64,000 nucleotides of DNA from an uncultured Christensenellaceae bacterium (lineage in GTDB: Bacteria; Bacillota; Clostridia; Christensenellales; Borkfalkiaceae): NCBI GenBank assembly GCA_910588465.1, contig CAJUOP010000005.1, positions 1-64,000 on the forward strand. Direction: 5' to 3'. Under the pieces are notes generated by a model, which saw only the letters and a list, made by a program, of their open reading frames with translations, did no database searches and was not told where the DNA came from. This document shows, piece by piece, positions 18,296 through 26,453 of the stretch; positions within the stretch are counted from its first letter, which is position 1, and each line of letters starts with the position of its first letter. A program made the translations under genes and the position numbers.

Positions 18296-19816
18296 TCACA
18301 TTTTATCGTAAATGCGGTAGGAAACCGCTTCGTAAACGTGTTTGGGAAGTACGTTTTCGCTCGCGTCCAGATCGGCGATCGTACGCGCCACTTTAATGAT
18401 TCGTGCGCGCGCCCGCGCGGAGAGCTTCATTTTTTCGAACGCCGCGCGCAGAATTTTGTCGCCCTCCTCGGAAAGCGCGCAAAAGGCGGTAATTTCCCGC
18501 TCGCCCATTTCCGCGTTGGTGTGTATCCCGTAGCCCTCGAAGCGGTTGCGCTGAATGTTCCGCGCCGCGTCCGCCCGCTCCTTTACCGCCGCGGAGCTCT
18601 CCTGCAGCTCCGAAGAAGTGAGCGCGTCGTATGTAATGTTATCCACCTCCACCTGCAAGTCGATCCTGTCGAGCAGCGGACCCGAAACCTTTTTGCGGTA
18701 ACGGCGGATCTCCGAGGGCGTGCAGTTGCACACCAGATTCGCCGAGCCGTAGTTGCCGCAGGGACAGGGATTCATGCTCGCGCAGAGCATAAAGCGCGCG
18801 GGGAAGGTGAACGTCCCGCCCGCGCGCGAGACGGTGATTTTTCCGTCCTCCAACGGCTGACGGAGGGCTTCCAGCGTCGAACGCTTGTACTCGGGAAGCT
18901 CGTCCAAAAAGAGCACGCCGCCGTGGGCAAGCGAAATTTCGCCGGGGTGTACGATGCGGTTCCCGCCGCCGCACATCGAAACGGTGGTCGCCGTGTGATG
19001 CGGAGTACGGAAGGGACGGCTGTTCACAATGCCCTCCTCTCCCAGCACGCCCGCCACCGAATGGATCTTGGTAATTTCGAGCGCCTCTTCGAAAGACAGA
19101 TCGGGCATGACCGTAGGAAGACAGCGCGCGATCATGGTTTTTCCCGTTCCGGGAGGACCCACCATAAGCAGGTTGTGCCCGCCCGCCACCGCGATTTCGA
19201 GGGCGCGCCGCGCCATGGGCTGACCCTTTACGAATTTTAAATCCGCCGAGCCGTTCCCGCCCGCGCTCACCACGTATTCCGCGGTCTCCAACGGGGGAAT
19301 GGGCTCCGTGCCCACAAGGTGCTTCACCACCTCCGCAAGAGAGGTCGCGGGATAAATTTCCGCGCCGCCCATAAACCGCGCCTCTTGGGCGTTGGCGGCG
19401 GGGATCACGAATTTGGTAAAGCCCTGTCCCTTTGCCGAAATGAGTATGGGAAGCAATCCGTTAACGGGGCGCAAATCTCCGTTTAAGGCAAGCTCGCCCA
19501 AAAACACGGTGCCGCCCACGTCCGCGCCCAACAGCTGTTCGCTCGCCTTTAACAGGCTTACGGCGATCGCCAAATCGAACGACGCGCCCTCCTTTTTAAT
19601 ATCCGCGGGCGCAAAGTTAATGGTGATCTTGTTCATGGGGAACAGCATACCGCTGTTTTTCAGCGCGGAGCGCACGCGCTCCTTGCTCTCCTTTACGGCG
19701 GTATCGGGCAAGCCCACCATTTCGTAGGCGGGCACGCCCTTGTTCACGTCCGTTTCCACTTCCACGGGCACCCCTTCCAACCCGTTGAGCGCATAGCAAA
19801 CGATTTTTGCGATCAT
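18296..19816 (-). CDS. comM: YifB/ComM-family AAA+ ATPase (Mg-chelatase-like)
   Basis: ComM-type AAA+ helicases promote branch migration during integration of transformed DNA. Visible parts are an N-terminal ribosomal-S5-like domain (NITINFAPADIKKEGASFDL region), Walker A GPPGTGKTMIARCL, and the Cys-rich segment CASMNPCPCGNYG typical of the family. I use the ATG at 19816 (506 residues), 9 bases after GAGG, instead of a TTG two codons upstream that is too close to that site. It heads the comM-dprA-topA-trmFO-hslV run. Confidence 0.94.
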   Translation of the reverse strand: MIAKIVCYALNGLEGVPVEVETDVNKGVPAYEMVGLPDTAVKESKERVRSALKNSGMLFPMNKITINFAPADIKKEGASFDLAIAVSLLKASEQLLGADVGGTVFLGELALNGDLRPVNGLLPILISAKGQGFTKFVIPAANAQEARFMGGAEIYPATSLAEVVKHLVGTEPIPPLETAEYVVSAGGNGSADLKFVKGQPMARRALEIAVAGGHNLLMVGPPGTGKTMIARCLPTVMPDLSFEEALEITKIHSVAGVLGEEGIVNSRPFRTPHHTATTVSMCGGGNRIVHPGEISLAHGGVLFLDELPEYKRSTLEALRQPLEDGKITVSRAGGTFTFPARFMLCASMNPCPCGNYGSANLVCNCTPSEIRRYRKKVSGPLLDRIDLQVEVDNITYDALTSSELQESSAAVKERADAARNIQRNRFEGYGIHTNAEMGEREITAFCALSEEGDKILRAAFEKMKLSARARARIIKVARTIADLDASENVLPKHVYEAVSYRIYDKM

Positions 19817-19847
19817 TGCCAATTTCCTCCCTTGCAGTAAAAATTTA

Positions 19848-21920
19848 TCAGCCGAACAGTTTGGTCATGAACGTTTGGGGCAGAGGCACGGAAAAGGTGA
19901 ACACCGCAAACAGCAGGAACACCGCGCAGAGTAGTCCGAACGTCGTCCAAATCGCGATTTTCGCGCCCTTAGCGGTCTTATCGTTCTTTAACAGCGTCTC
20001 CGCGCCGCCCGCGCACAGCGCGAAAGCGAACACGCAGCCGAGCAGCAAAAATCCGAACGCCCCGCCCGAGAACGCCGCGACCAACGTAGAGACGAGGGCA
20101 AGCAGCAGCCCTGCCGCAGGGATCGCCACGGCGCGCAGCTCGGCGCGGAATTCCTTTCCGCCCGCCTTTGTTTTTAAAAGCACGATAAGGCGGTAAACGG
20201 CAAAGCCGAGCCCGAACAGCCCCGCGAGCGCGGCGACCGCGTTAATGCAAATCCCCGTAACGGCATACGCCGAGCCCGAGCCCGCGAACGCCTGATAGAA
20301 CAGTCCGAAATCGTTCGCCGCGTTCTTGCCGACGAAGCCGCCTGCAAACGCCTTCCACGCCAGAGTAAAGATATTCAGCGAAGGCGCCGCGGGATTGTCG
20401 TACATCTTTACGTACGCGAACGAGGCGGGCAGGATAAACAGCACCGAGAACAGGAACAGCCCCAGGATAAGCGCTGCGCCGAACGCGACGGGCGCGACGA
20501 TATTTTTCATGCGGAACTCTCCGTACACCGCCGAAGCTTGCTTTTTCTTTTCCTCCGCGGAAACCGCAGCGCCCTCTCCGTCGTTCTGCTCCGCGGCTTC
20601 GTATTCCGCGATCGCCTTATCCAGATTGTAGCGCTTCGCCTTTTGCTGGCGCAGCATCCCCGCGGCGAACAGCCCCGCCACCCCGAGCACGGGAAGCAGG
20701 TAAAGCCCGTTCACGCAAACGCTCAGCGCGCAGAACAAGCCCGAAAGCACCAACGGCAGCACGCCCGCGAAATCGACCTTTTTCAGTCCGTCCGCATAGA
20801 AGCGGTGGCACTGCTGCAACGCGGCAGTAAAGAAGAACAGCCCGATCATGAGCGGCGTGCCCAGATGCGCCAGGCTCAGCGACAGCGAGCACAGCGAAAA
20901 GAGCACCGCGAAAATCAAGCCCGCTCTGTCGCTCTTCAATAATTTTCTTACAAAGTAAAATCCGAACACCAGCACGCCGAAGGAAGCGAGCGCGGAGAAA
21001 AAGCGCAACCCGAACGGGCTCATGCCGAAGATCACCGTGCCGAACGCCGTAAGATCCGCCCCCAGCGAGTTATACACCCTGTCGCCCTTATAAACGCTCG
21101 TGCTTAAAAATTCGCCGCCCATGCGCATTTCGGCGACCGTCGCCAGCGAATACAGCTCGTCCTGCCCGTAGCGGAAAAAGGACGATTGCGAAAGCGCGGG
21201 GATACGGGGCTTGTCCACCATGGCGGAAGCGCGGTCGAGCGCGTCCTGCTTGGTCTCGCCTGCGTCCGCGTCGATGGGCAGCAGCGAATATTCGTGCACC
21301 TTTGCCTCGACGGCGCGGATCTTTCCCGTAGGCTCGTCGTTTTCGTCCAGCTCCTCGCACGCGAACACGATCTCGTTGATCATCACGTTGCAGTTCTTCG
21401 CGCTGATGCAATAGTACGGATAGCTGTTCAGCGCATAGCCCTCTTCGCGGATGACGAAGGGCGCGATCCAGTTAAACGTTGCGTCGCGCACGGCTTTTTC
21501 GTCCGCCGCCGCGGAAGAAAAGGGATTTGCGAGCTTTAAATTCAAGCTTCCGCTGTCGCTCCCGTCCTTGGCTCTCACGGCGGTAAAGTTGCTTGCCGTA
21601 GTGTCCGCGGAAACGGAGCCTCTTCTGCCCAAACGGAGCTCCGCCGTACCCGTTTCCGAATAGATGGTGCCCGCGTTCAGATAAACCTCTCTCAGCACAA
21701 GGCGGCTCTTGCTCGGAATATCCTCGGGCAGCTGCAGCTCGAAAATGACGTAGGGCTCTTCTTTATCCGATCCCTGTTTGGTTTGCAGCACGTAGCTTTC
21801 GCCCGTCGTCTGCACGGAGCCGAGCGTGCCCAGCCCCAGCAGCAGGAACGCCGCCGCCACAAACAGAAACGCGCGGAAAAACTCAGAAAGATTTTTCCAA
21901 CTGAAAGTCATTTTTTTCAT
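19848..21920 (-). CDS. Polytopic membrane protein, GT-C (PMT/GT39-like) glycosyltransferase candidate
   Basis: This 690-residue protein has an N-terminal membrane helix, then about 230 extracytoplasmic residues with a beta-rich pattern, then about ten further membrane helices. The segment around VYNSLGADLTAFGTVIFGMSPFGLRFFSALASFG resembles the start of the membrane core of dolichyl-phosphate-mannose mannosyltransferase (GT39-like) proteins, where HPPLGK-like sequences occur, but the first-loop acidic catalytic residues are not obvious. A cytoplasmic Glu/Lys-rich insertion lies near residues 440-470. A role in modifying a surface protein or polymer is an inference. It stands alone between rplS and comM. 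Confidence 0.6.
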   Translation of the reverse strand: MKKMTFSWKNLSEFFRAFLFVAAAFLLLGLGTLGSVQTTGESYVLQTKQGSDKEEPYVIFELQLPEDIPSKSRLVLREVYLNAGTIYSETGTAELRLGRRGSVSADTTASNFTAVRAKDGSDSGSLNLKLANPFSSAAADEKAVRDATFNWIAPFVIREEGYALNSYPYYCISAKNCNVMINEIVFACEELDENDEPTGKIRAVEAKVHEYSLLPIDADAGETKQDALDRASAMVDKPRIPALSQSSFFRYGQDELYSLATVAEMRMGGEFLSTSVYKGDRVYNSLGADLTAFGTVIFGMSPFGLRFFSALASFGVLVFGFYFVRKLLKSDRAGLIFAVLFSLCSLSLSLAHLGTPLMIGLFFFTAALQQCHRFYADGLKKVDFAGVLPLVLSGLFCALSVCVNGLYLLPVLGVAGLFAAGMLRQQKAKRYNLDKAIAEYEAAEQNDGEGAAVSAEEKKKQASAVYGEFRMKNIVAPVAFGAALILGLFLFSVLFILPASFAYVKMYDNPAAPSLNIFTLAWKAFAGGFVGKNAANDFGLFYQAFAGSGSAYAVTGICINAVAALAGLFGLGFAVYRLIVLLKTKAGGKEFRAELRAVAIPAAGLLLALVSTLVAAFSGGAFGFLLLGCVFAFALCAGGAETLLKNDKTAKGAKIAIWTTFGLLCAVFLLFAVFTFSVPLPQTFMTKLFG

Positions 21921-22003
21921 GGTTGTATTTCCCTATTATATGAAGTCCTTTCTATTCTAACTTATTCTAAACAAATTGTAAACGGATTTTCCGCACTTTG
22001 CCC

Positions 22004-22060
22004 AAAAAAATTTAAAAGAAAACGCAGCCCGTCATCGACTTTTGACGAACCGCGTTTTCT
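22004..22060 (-). terminator. Rho-independent terminator of rplS
   Basis: AGAAAACGC (22052-22060 complement) pairs with its partner at 22017-22025, with an inner CGTCA/TGACG stem, followed on the minus strand by TTTTAAATTTTTTT. It lies 24 bases after the rplS stop. Confidence 0.85.
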
Positions 22061-22083
22061 CTTTTGTCCGAAATAACACGAGC

Positions 22084-22425
22084 TTATTTCTTTTCTTTGA
22101 TTTTCGCCGCTTTTCCCGTAAGCCCTCTCAAATAGTAGAGCTTGGCTCTGCGCACCTTGCCCGCTTTTACCACGGTAACGTACGCAACCTTGGGGGAATG
22201 CAGAGGGAAGCAACGCTCCACGCCGATCCCGAACGAAATGCGTCTTACGGTGAAAGTTTCGCGGATGCCGCCGTTCTTCTTGGCGATAACCACGCCCTCG
22301 AAGTTCTGCACTCTCTCCTTACCGCCTTCGATAATGCGGTAGCCCACCTTCACGGTATCGCCCACGTTGAACTGAGGCACGTTCTCTTTCATGCCCTCGG
22401 CTTCGATCGCTTCGATAATACCCAT
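22084..22425 (-). CDS. rplS: 50S ribosomal protein L19
   Basis: This 113-residue protein is L19, at the 30S-50S interface. The conserved stretches FNVGDTVKVGYRIIEGGKERVQNFEGVVIAKK and FTVRRISFGIGVERCFPLHSP are intact. It is monocistronic here, with its own promoter, a 5' leader and a terminator; trmD, rimM and rpsP, its frequent neighbours in other Bacillota, are absent. The ATG follows AGGAGGTAAAGTCAA. Confidence 0.97.
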   Translation of the reverse strand: MGIIEAIEAEGMKENVPQFNVGDTVKVGYRIIEGGKERVQNFEGVVIAKKNGGIRETFTVRRISFGIGVERCFPLHSPKVAYVTVVKAGKVRRAKLYYLRGLTGKAAKIKEKK

Positions 22426-22527
22426 TTGACTTTACCTCCTAATTTACGCGGCGTTCATTCCCGCTCGGCGGCAGAGGAACGTCCGAAGTCACTTGGTTAT
22501 TATAACCCAACGCAAAAGAAAAATCAA
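22426..22527 (-). promoter_or_regulatory. rplS promoter and structured 5' leader
   Basis: TTGATT (22522-22527) and TATAAT (22499-22504) are 17 bases apart on the minus strand. The ~65-base leader that follows can fold through CGTTC/GAACG arms with an inner GC-rich hairpin just ahead of the AGGAGG site. An autoregulatory L19 leader is known in some Bacillota; whether this is that element is an inference. Confidence 0.6.
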
Positions 22528-22554
22528 CTTATTTTAAGCCGTTTTTTAAAATTT

Positions 22555-23841
22555 TCAGCCGATTTTTTCCGCTTCGCCCTCCGGCTCTTGTATCCCGTCG
22601 TTCTCTTCCCCCTCGGGCGCGGGCTCCTCCGCTGCGGGCGGAGGCTCGCCGTAAATGCCCTGTTGCGCCGCGTAATGGTCCCGCCGCAAAAGGGTACGGG
22701 AGAGCAGCTCGCCGTTCTGCCCGTATACCAACAGGTAGCTTTCGCTCACCATTCCCTCCTTTTCCGCGCGGATCCAGCCCGCCTCCTCCCGCTCCACCGT
22801 CTTGGGCGGCTCGGGCGGGATCTTCCGCAAAATCACGCTCTCCGTCTCGTACCGCTTCCCGTCGGGCGCGCCGTAAATTTCGAAGGTGACCGTGTCCCGC
22901 CCCGTGCGCGACTGAATATATACGGGAAAGGGATAATTGTTTTTCAGTTTCAGATCGCTGTATTCGGAAACCATCGCATCGAGAGAGGGCGACACGTAGC
23001 CGACGGAAAGGGAATGGTTGCGGCTTTCGGTTATTTCCAGCCCCGCCCGCAGCGCCGCGTTAAACAGCGTGGTGCTCGCCTGGCACACTCCCCCGCCCAC
23101 GCCCTGCACGAACTCGCCGTCGAAAATGACGGTCGCTTCGCCGAAGCCGTTTTCCTTGGTGCGCTTGCCCACCGTGCGGTTAAACGAGAATTCCCCGCCC
23201 GCGGGAAGCACGCTCCCCGCGATCCGCGTGCAGGCAAGGCGGATATTGCCCGCGCGGACGATATTGCTTCCGTCAAAGCGGGTGGTGAATTTGGACAACA
23301 ACCGCGTTCGCCCGCGCAAAACGGCTTCCGTCACCTCGGGCGGGCGCTCGCAGGTCTTTAACGTGACATCTGTCCCGCCCTCCTTTAAGGCGGTAAGCGC
23401 GTCGGACAGGAGCGCGCGGTAATCGCAGACGATGCCGTTCGCTTCGGGCGTGAACCGAAATCCCGCGCGGGAGAACGAAACCTCGGCGCAGCGGCTCTCT
23501 TCTGCGTTCAGCTCGCATATCTTTTCCAGCTGCTCCTCCGCATCCGCCCATTCCCGCACCACTGTGGAGTTGAGCGACTGCCCCTTTTTCGCGCGCCGCA
23601 CGATTTTCGAAACGTCGTCGGTGAACGAGAGCTCGGCGCGGAAAGTAAAATCGCCGCGCGGCGTGTGCACGGTGAGGGGCGCAAGCTCGCTTTCGATCCG
23701 CTCGCGCACCCGCCGTTCCGCCTCGGCATACGGCAGACCGCCCACCGCCACGCCGTCCACAATAACGCCCTGCTTCACCCTTCCGCACGGAAACAAAAAG
23801 CTCCCCGCAAGAAGGAGCGTTAAAATTCCGTAACCCGTCAT
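22555..23841 (-). CDS. VanW-family cell-envelope protein
   Basis: The C-terminal half (about residues 195-320) is a VanW domain: RIAGSVLPAGGEFSFNRTVG, VQGVGGGVCQASTTLFNAAL and RNHSLSVGYVSP are its hallmarks. One N-terminal membrane helix or signal (GILTLLLAGSFLFPCG) and a YPEA/PGBD-like region precede it. The tail, after about residue 390, is a low-complexity Glu/Pro/Gly stretch. VanW proteins accompany some vancomycin-resistance clusters, but chromosomal copies like this are widespread in clostridia and their function is not settled; a role in peptidoglycan or sporulation-related envelope work is only inference. It lies downstream of recF. Confidence 0.88.
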   Translation of the reverse strand: MTGYGILTLLLAGSFLFPCGRVKQGVIVDGVAVGGLPYAEAERRVRERIESELAPLTVHTPRGDFTFRAELSFTDDVSKIVRRAKKGQSLNSTVVREWADAEEQLEKICELNAEESRCAEVSFSRAGFRFTPEANGIVCDYRALLSDALTALKEGGTDVTLKTCERPPEVTEAVLRGRTRLLSKFTTRFDGSNIVRAGNIRLACTRIAGSVLPAGGEFSFNRTVGKRTKENGFGEATVIFDGEFVQGVGGGVCQASTTLFNAALRAGLEITESRNHSLSVGYVSPSLDAMVSEYSDLKLKNNYPFPVYIQSRTGRDTVTFEIYGAPDGKRYETESVILRKIPPEPPKTVEREEAGWIRAEKEGMVSESYLLVYGQNGELLSRTLLRRDHYAAQQGIYGEPPPAAEEPAPEGEENDGIQEPEGEAEKIG

Positions 23842-23908
23842 ATCACACCTTCCCTATTTTCAGTGTGTGAAGATAACGCGCCGTTTATACTGTCATTTCT
23901 TTCCGCGA

Positions 23909-24991
23909 TCAGACGATCTTCCCGCCGCTGATCTTAATTTTGTTGCACTCGGCGCCGTAAAGCAGGCGTTCGGCGTGCGTGCAGGTTAAAATGCACTGCA
24001 AGCCCTTTACGCGCTCCACCAGCTTTTTGCGGCGGGGCAAATCGAGCTCGCTCATCACGTCGTCCAAAATCAAAATGGGCGCCTCGCCCGAAAGGGTGCG
24101 GAAAATTTCCACCTCCGCAAGCTTTAACGAGAGCGCGGCGGTGCGCGTCTGCCCCTGCGAGGCATACCCCCGCGCGTCCGCGCCGTTCACCGAAATTTTC
24201 AAATCGTCGCGGTGCGGTCCCACCGAGGTATAGCCCAAACGGATATCCCGCTCGTAAGCGTCCTCCAGCTCGCGCACGATTTTATTTTTCACGTCCTCTT
24301 CTCCGCCCGCGTATTCCTTATCCCAGCCCAGCTCCAGACGCTCCGTGCCGTCCGTTAAATAGGCGTGCGCCTCCCGCGCCAGCGGAGCGAGTCGGGCGAA
24401 ATATTCCTGCCGCTTTAATACGATGCGCGCGGCGGACAGCGCGAACTGCTCGTCCCACACGGGCAGCGTTTCCAGCACGAGCGTCACGTCGCGGTTTTTT
24501 AACAGATTGTTCCGCTGGTCCAAAATCTTCTGGTAACGGTTGAGCGCGGAAGCGTACGGACGGGAGGTCTGCGAAATGGAGAGGTTTAAAAATCTTCTCC
24601 GCTCGTCCGGTCCGTCCTGAATGAGCCGCAGCTCGCCAGGAGAAAAGAACACGCTGTTCATATTCCCCAAAAAATCGACGGCGCGCGTCACCTTGTTGCC
24701 GTTTACGCGGAATTCGCGCCCGTTCTCGAAAATTTCCGCCTCCAAAGAAATCTCTCCGAATTTGCTTTCGACGCACGCCTTTACCGCGGCGGATTCCGCG
24801 CCGTGGCGGATAAGCTGTTTTTGGTGCTTGATCCGCAGCGACGAGCCCGTGCAAAGGTAAAAAATAGCCTCCGCGCAGTTTGTCTTGCCCTGCGCGTTGC
24901 GCCCGTTCAGCACGTTTAATCCCTCGGAAAAGGTAAACAGCTCGTCTCCGTAATTTCTGAAATTGTGAAGAGATAATTTTTTTATGACCAT
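23909..24991 (-). CDS. recF: DNA replication and repair protein RecF
   Basis: RecF is an SMC-like ATPase that loads RecA at gapped DNA through RecO and RecR. Walker A (NGRNAQGKTNCAEAI) lies near residue 30, the ABC-type signature as YASQGQTRTAALSLKLAE, and Walker B as PILILDDVMSELD. I start at the ATG at 24991 (MVIKKLSLHNFRNY), the standard N-terminus, giving 360 residues; the frame extends 10 codons further but without a ribosome site. It is divergent from dnaA over 118 bases. The usual neighbour dnaN is missing. Confidence 0.95.
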   Translation of the reverse strand: MVIKKLSLHNFRNYGDELFTFSEGLNVLNGRNAQGKTNCAEAIFYLCTGSSLRIKHQKQLIRHGAESAAVKACVESKFGEISLEAEIFENGREFRVNGNKVTRAVDFLGNMNSVFFSPGELRLIQDGPDERRRFLNLSISQTSRPYASALNRYQKILDQRNNLLKNRDVTLVLETLPVWDEQFALSAARIVLKRQEYFARLAPLAREAHAYLTDGTERLELGWDKEYAGGEEDVKNKIVRELEDAYERDIRLGYTSVGPHRDDLKISVNGADARGYASQGQTRTAALSLKLAEVEIFRTLSGEAPILILDDVMSELDLPRRKKLVERVKGLQCILTCTHAERLLYGAECNKIKISGGKIV

Positions 24992-25015
24992 TTGAATTTT
25001 TTCCGCACAAAACGC

Positions 25016-25044
25016 TTTCAATTTCGGCGATTTTGTACTATAAT
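25016..25044 (+). promoter_or_regulatory. Predicted dnaA promoter
   Basis: TTTCAA (25016-25021) and TATAAT (25039-25044) are 17 bases apart. The region is bracketed by a 9-bp inverted repeat, AAACGCTTT (25010-25018) and AAAGCGTTT (25090-25098); the first arm overlaps the -35 box and the second lies just before the ribosome site. No DnaA box is seen. Confidence 0.55.
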
Positions 25045-25109
25045 CAAGGTAGCGATTTTCTTTATTATATCAAATAAACGGAAAAATCAAAAGCGTTTGA
25101 GAGGGAAAA

Positions 25110-26453
25110 ATGGCGGAAATTACTCAGTTCGACTTTTTATGGGACAAAATAAAGGAGCGCGTGAAGCAGCTGGTGAACCCCATTTCGTACGATACGTTTA
25201 TCGCAAACCTCGTCCCCGTGGACGTGGTGAACAAAAAAATCGTACTGCGGGCGGACACCGAGGTTTCCGCCATGACGGTCACGCAAAAGCACGTGACCCA
25301 GCTGCGGGAGGCGATCGTCTCTTCGGAAGTGGGTCTGAACGACTTTGTGATCATCGTGGAAGGGAGCGACGTTTACACGCTGGAAGAGCTGCCCGACGCC
25401 GTGGAGGAATCCTCCGTCGTCCTCGATAAACGCTACACTTTCGATTCGTTCGTGGTGGGCTCCTCCAACCAGTTCGTGTTCGCGGCTGCGAAATCGGTCG
25501 CCGCCAATCCCGGCGAGGATTTCAACCCCCTGTATATCTACGGCGGGACGGGCTTGGGCAAAACGCACTTAATGCAGGCGATCGCCAATGAAATCGCCGA
25601 AAAAAAGCCCTCTTTAAAGGTCATCTACACCACGAGCGAAAACTTTTTAAACGAATATGTGGACAGTATGTCCTCCAAAAAGGGCGGACGGGACGCAAGC
25701 ACGCGCTTCCGCAACCGTTACCGCAACGTGGACGTGCTGCTCATCGACGACATTCAGTTCTGGGCGGGAAAATACGGCGTGCAGGAAGCGTTCTTCCACG
25801 CCTTTAACGAGCTGGTCTCCAAAAACAAACAGATCGTCATTTCCTCCGACTGCCCCGCCAAGGACCTCACCACGCTGGAGGAGAGGCTGCGTACCCGCTT
25901 CGAGCAGGGCTTGATCGCGGACATTCAACCGCCCGACCTCGAAACCAAAATCGCCATTTTAAAACGGAAAGCGCTCGAACGCAAGTTCGTTATTTCGGAC
26001 GAGGTGCTGGGTTTTCTCGCCAAGAATTCGGATAACAACGTGCGCACGCTGGAAGGACGGCTGAACAAAGTCATCTTCGCAAGCAAGCTTCACGAGGAGC
26101 CGATCACGTTAAAGCTTGCGGCGACCGCCCTGCAAGAGGCGATCAACTCCGACGAACAGGAGGAAGCCACGCCCGAGGCGATCATCCGCGCCACGTGCTC
26201 GCATTTCTCCGTTTCGGAAGCCGACCTTCTGGGCAAAAACAAACGGCAGGAGCTTGTCCGCCCCCGCCAGATCTGCACCTATCTGATGTGCGATATGCTC
26301 TCCATCCCCTTAAAAAACATCGGCGCGAAGATGGGCGGGCGCGACCACACCACCGTGATATACGCCCGCGACAAAATCGCGGAGCTGCTGCCCTTGAACG
26401 ACGCGGTAGCAAAGGACATCAACGATATTAAGAGCGCCATTTTAAAACAGTGA
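25110..26453 (+). CDS. dnaA: Chromosomal replication initiator DnaA
   Basis: DnaA opens the replication origin. All four domains are visible in 447 residues: a helical N-terminus, a short linker, the AAA+ domain with Walker A GGTGLGKTHLMQA (about 145-157) and DVLLIDDIQFWAGK, and the C-terminal DNA-binding domain with the signature GGRDHTTVIYARDKI. The ribosome site GAGAGG precedes the ATG. It is divergent from recF and overlaps mnmG, not followed by dnaN as is usual, so the classical origin-region layout is broken up here. Confidence 0.97.
   Translation: MAEITQFDFLWDKIKERVKQLVNPISYDTFIANLVPVDVVNKKIVLRADTEVSAMTVTQKHVTQLREAIVSSEVGLNDFVIIVEGSDVYTLEELPDAVEESSVVLDKRYTFDSFVVGSSNQFVFAAAKSVAANPGEDFNPLYIYGGTGLGKTHLMQAIANEIAEKKPSLKVIYTTSENFLNEYVDSMSSKKGGRDASTRFRNRYRNVDVLLIDDIQFWAGKYGVQEAFFHAFNELVSKNKQIVISSDCPAKDLTTLEERLRTRFEQGLIADIQPPDLETKIAILKRKALERKFVISDEVLGFLAKNSDNNVRTLEGRLNKVIFASKLHEEPITLKLAATALQEAINSDEQEEATPEAIIRATCSHFSVSEADLLGKNKRQELVRPRQICTYLMCDMLSIPLKNIGAKMGGRDHTTVIYARDKIAELLPLNDAVAKDINDIKSAILKQ

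Noticed and set aside
18203..19240. 345-codon plus-strand frame opposite comM and dprA
   Set aside because: It has no domain pattern and is antisense to comM and dprA.
22042..23361. 439-codon plus-strand frame over rplS and vanW
   Set aside because: It is antisense to two certain genes and reflects GC-rich third positions.
24992..25109. Replication origin at dnaA
   Set aside because: No cluster of TTATCCACA-like boxes and no AT-rich 13-mers were found here or in the nearby gaps.
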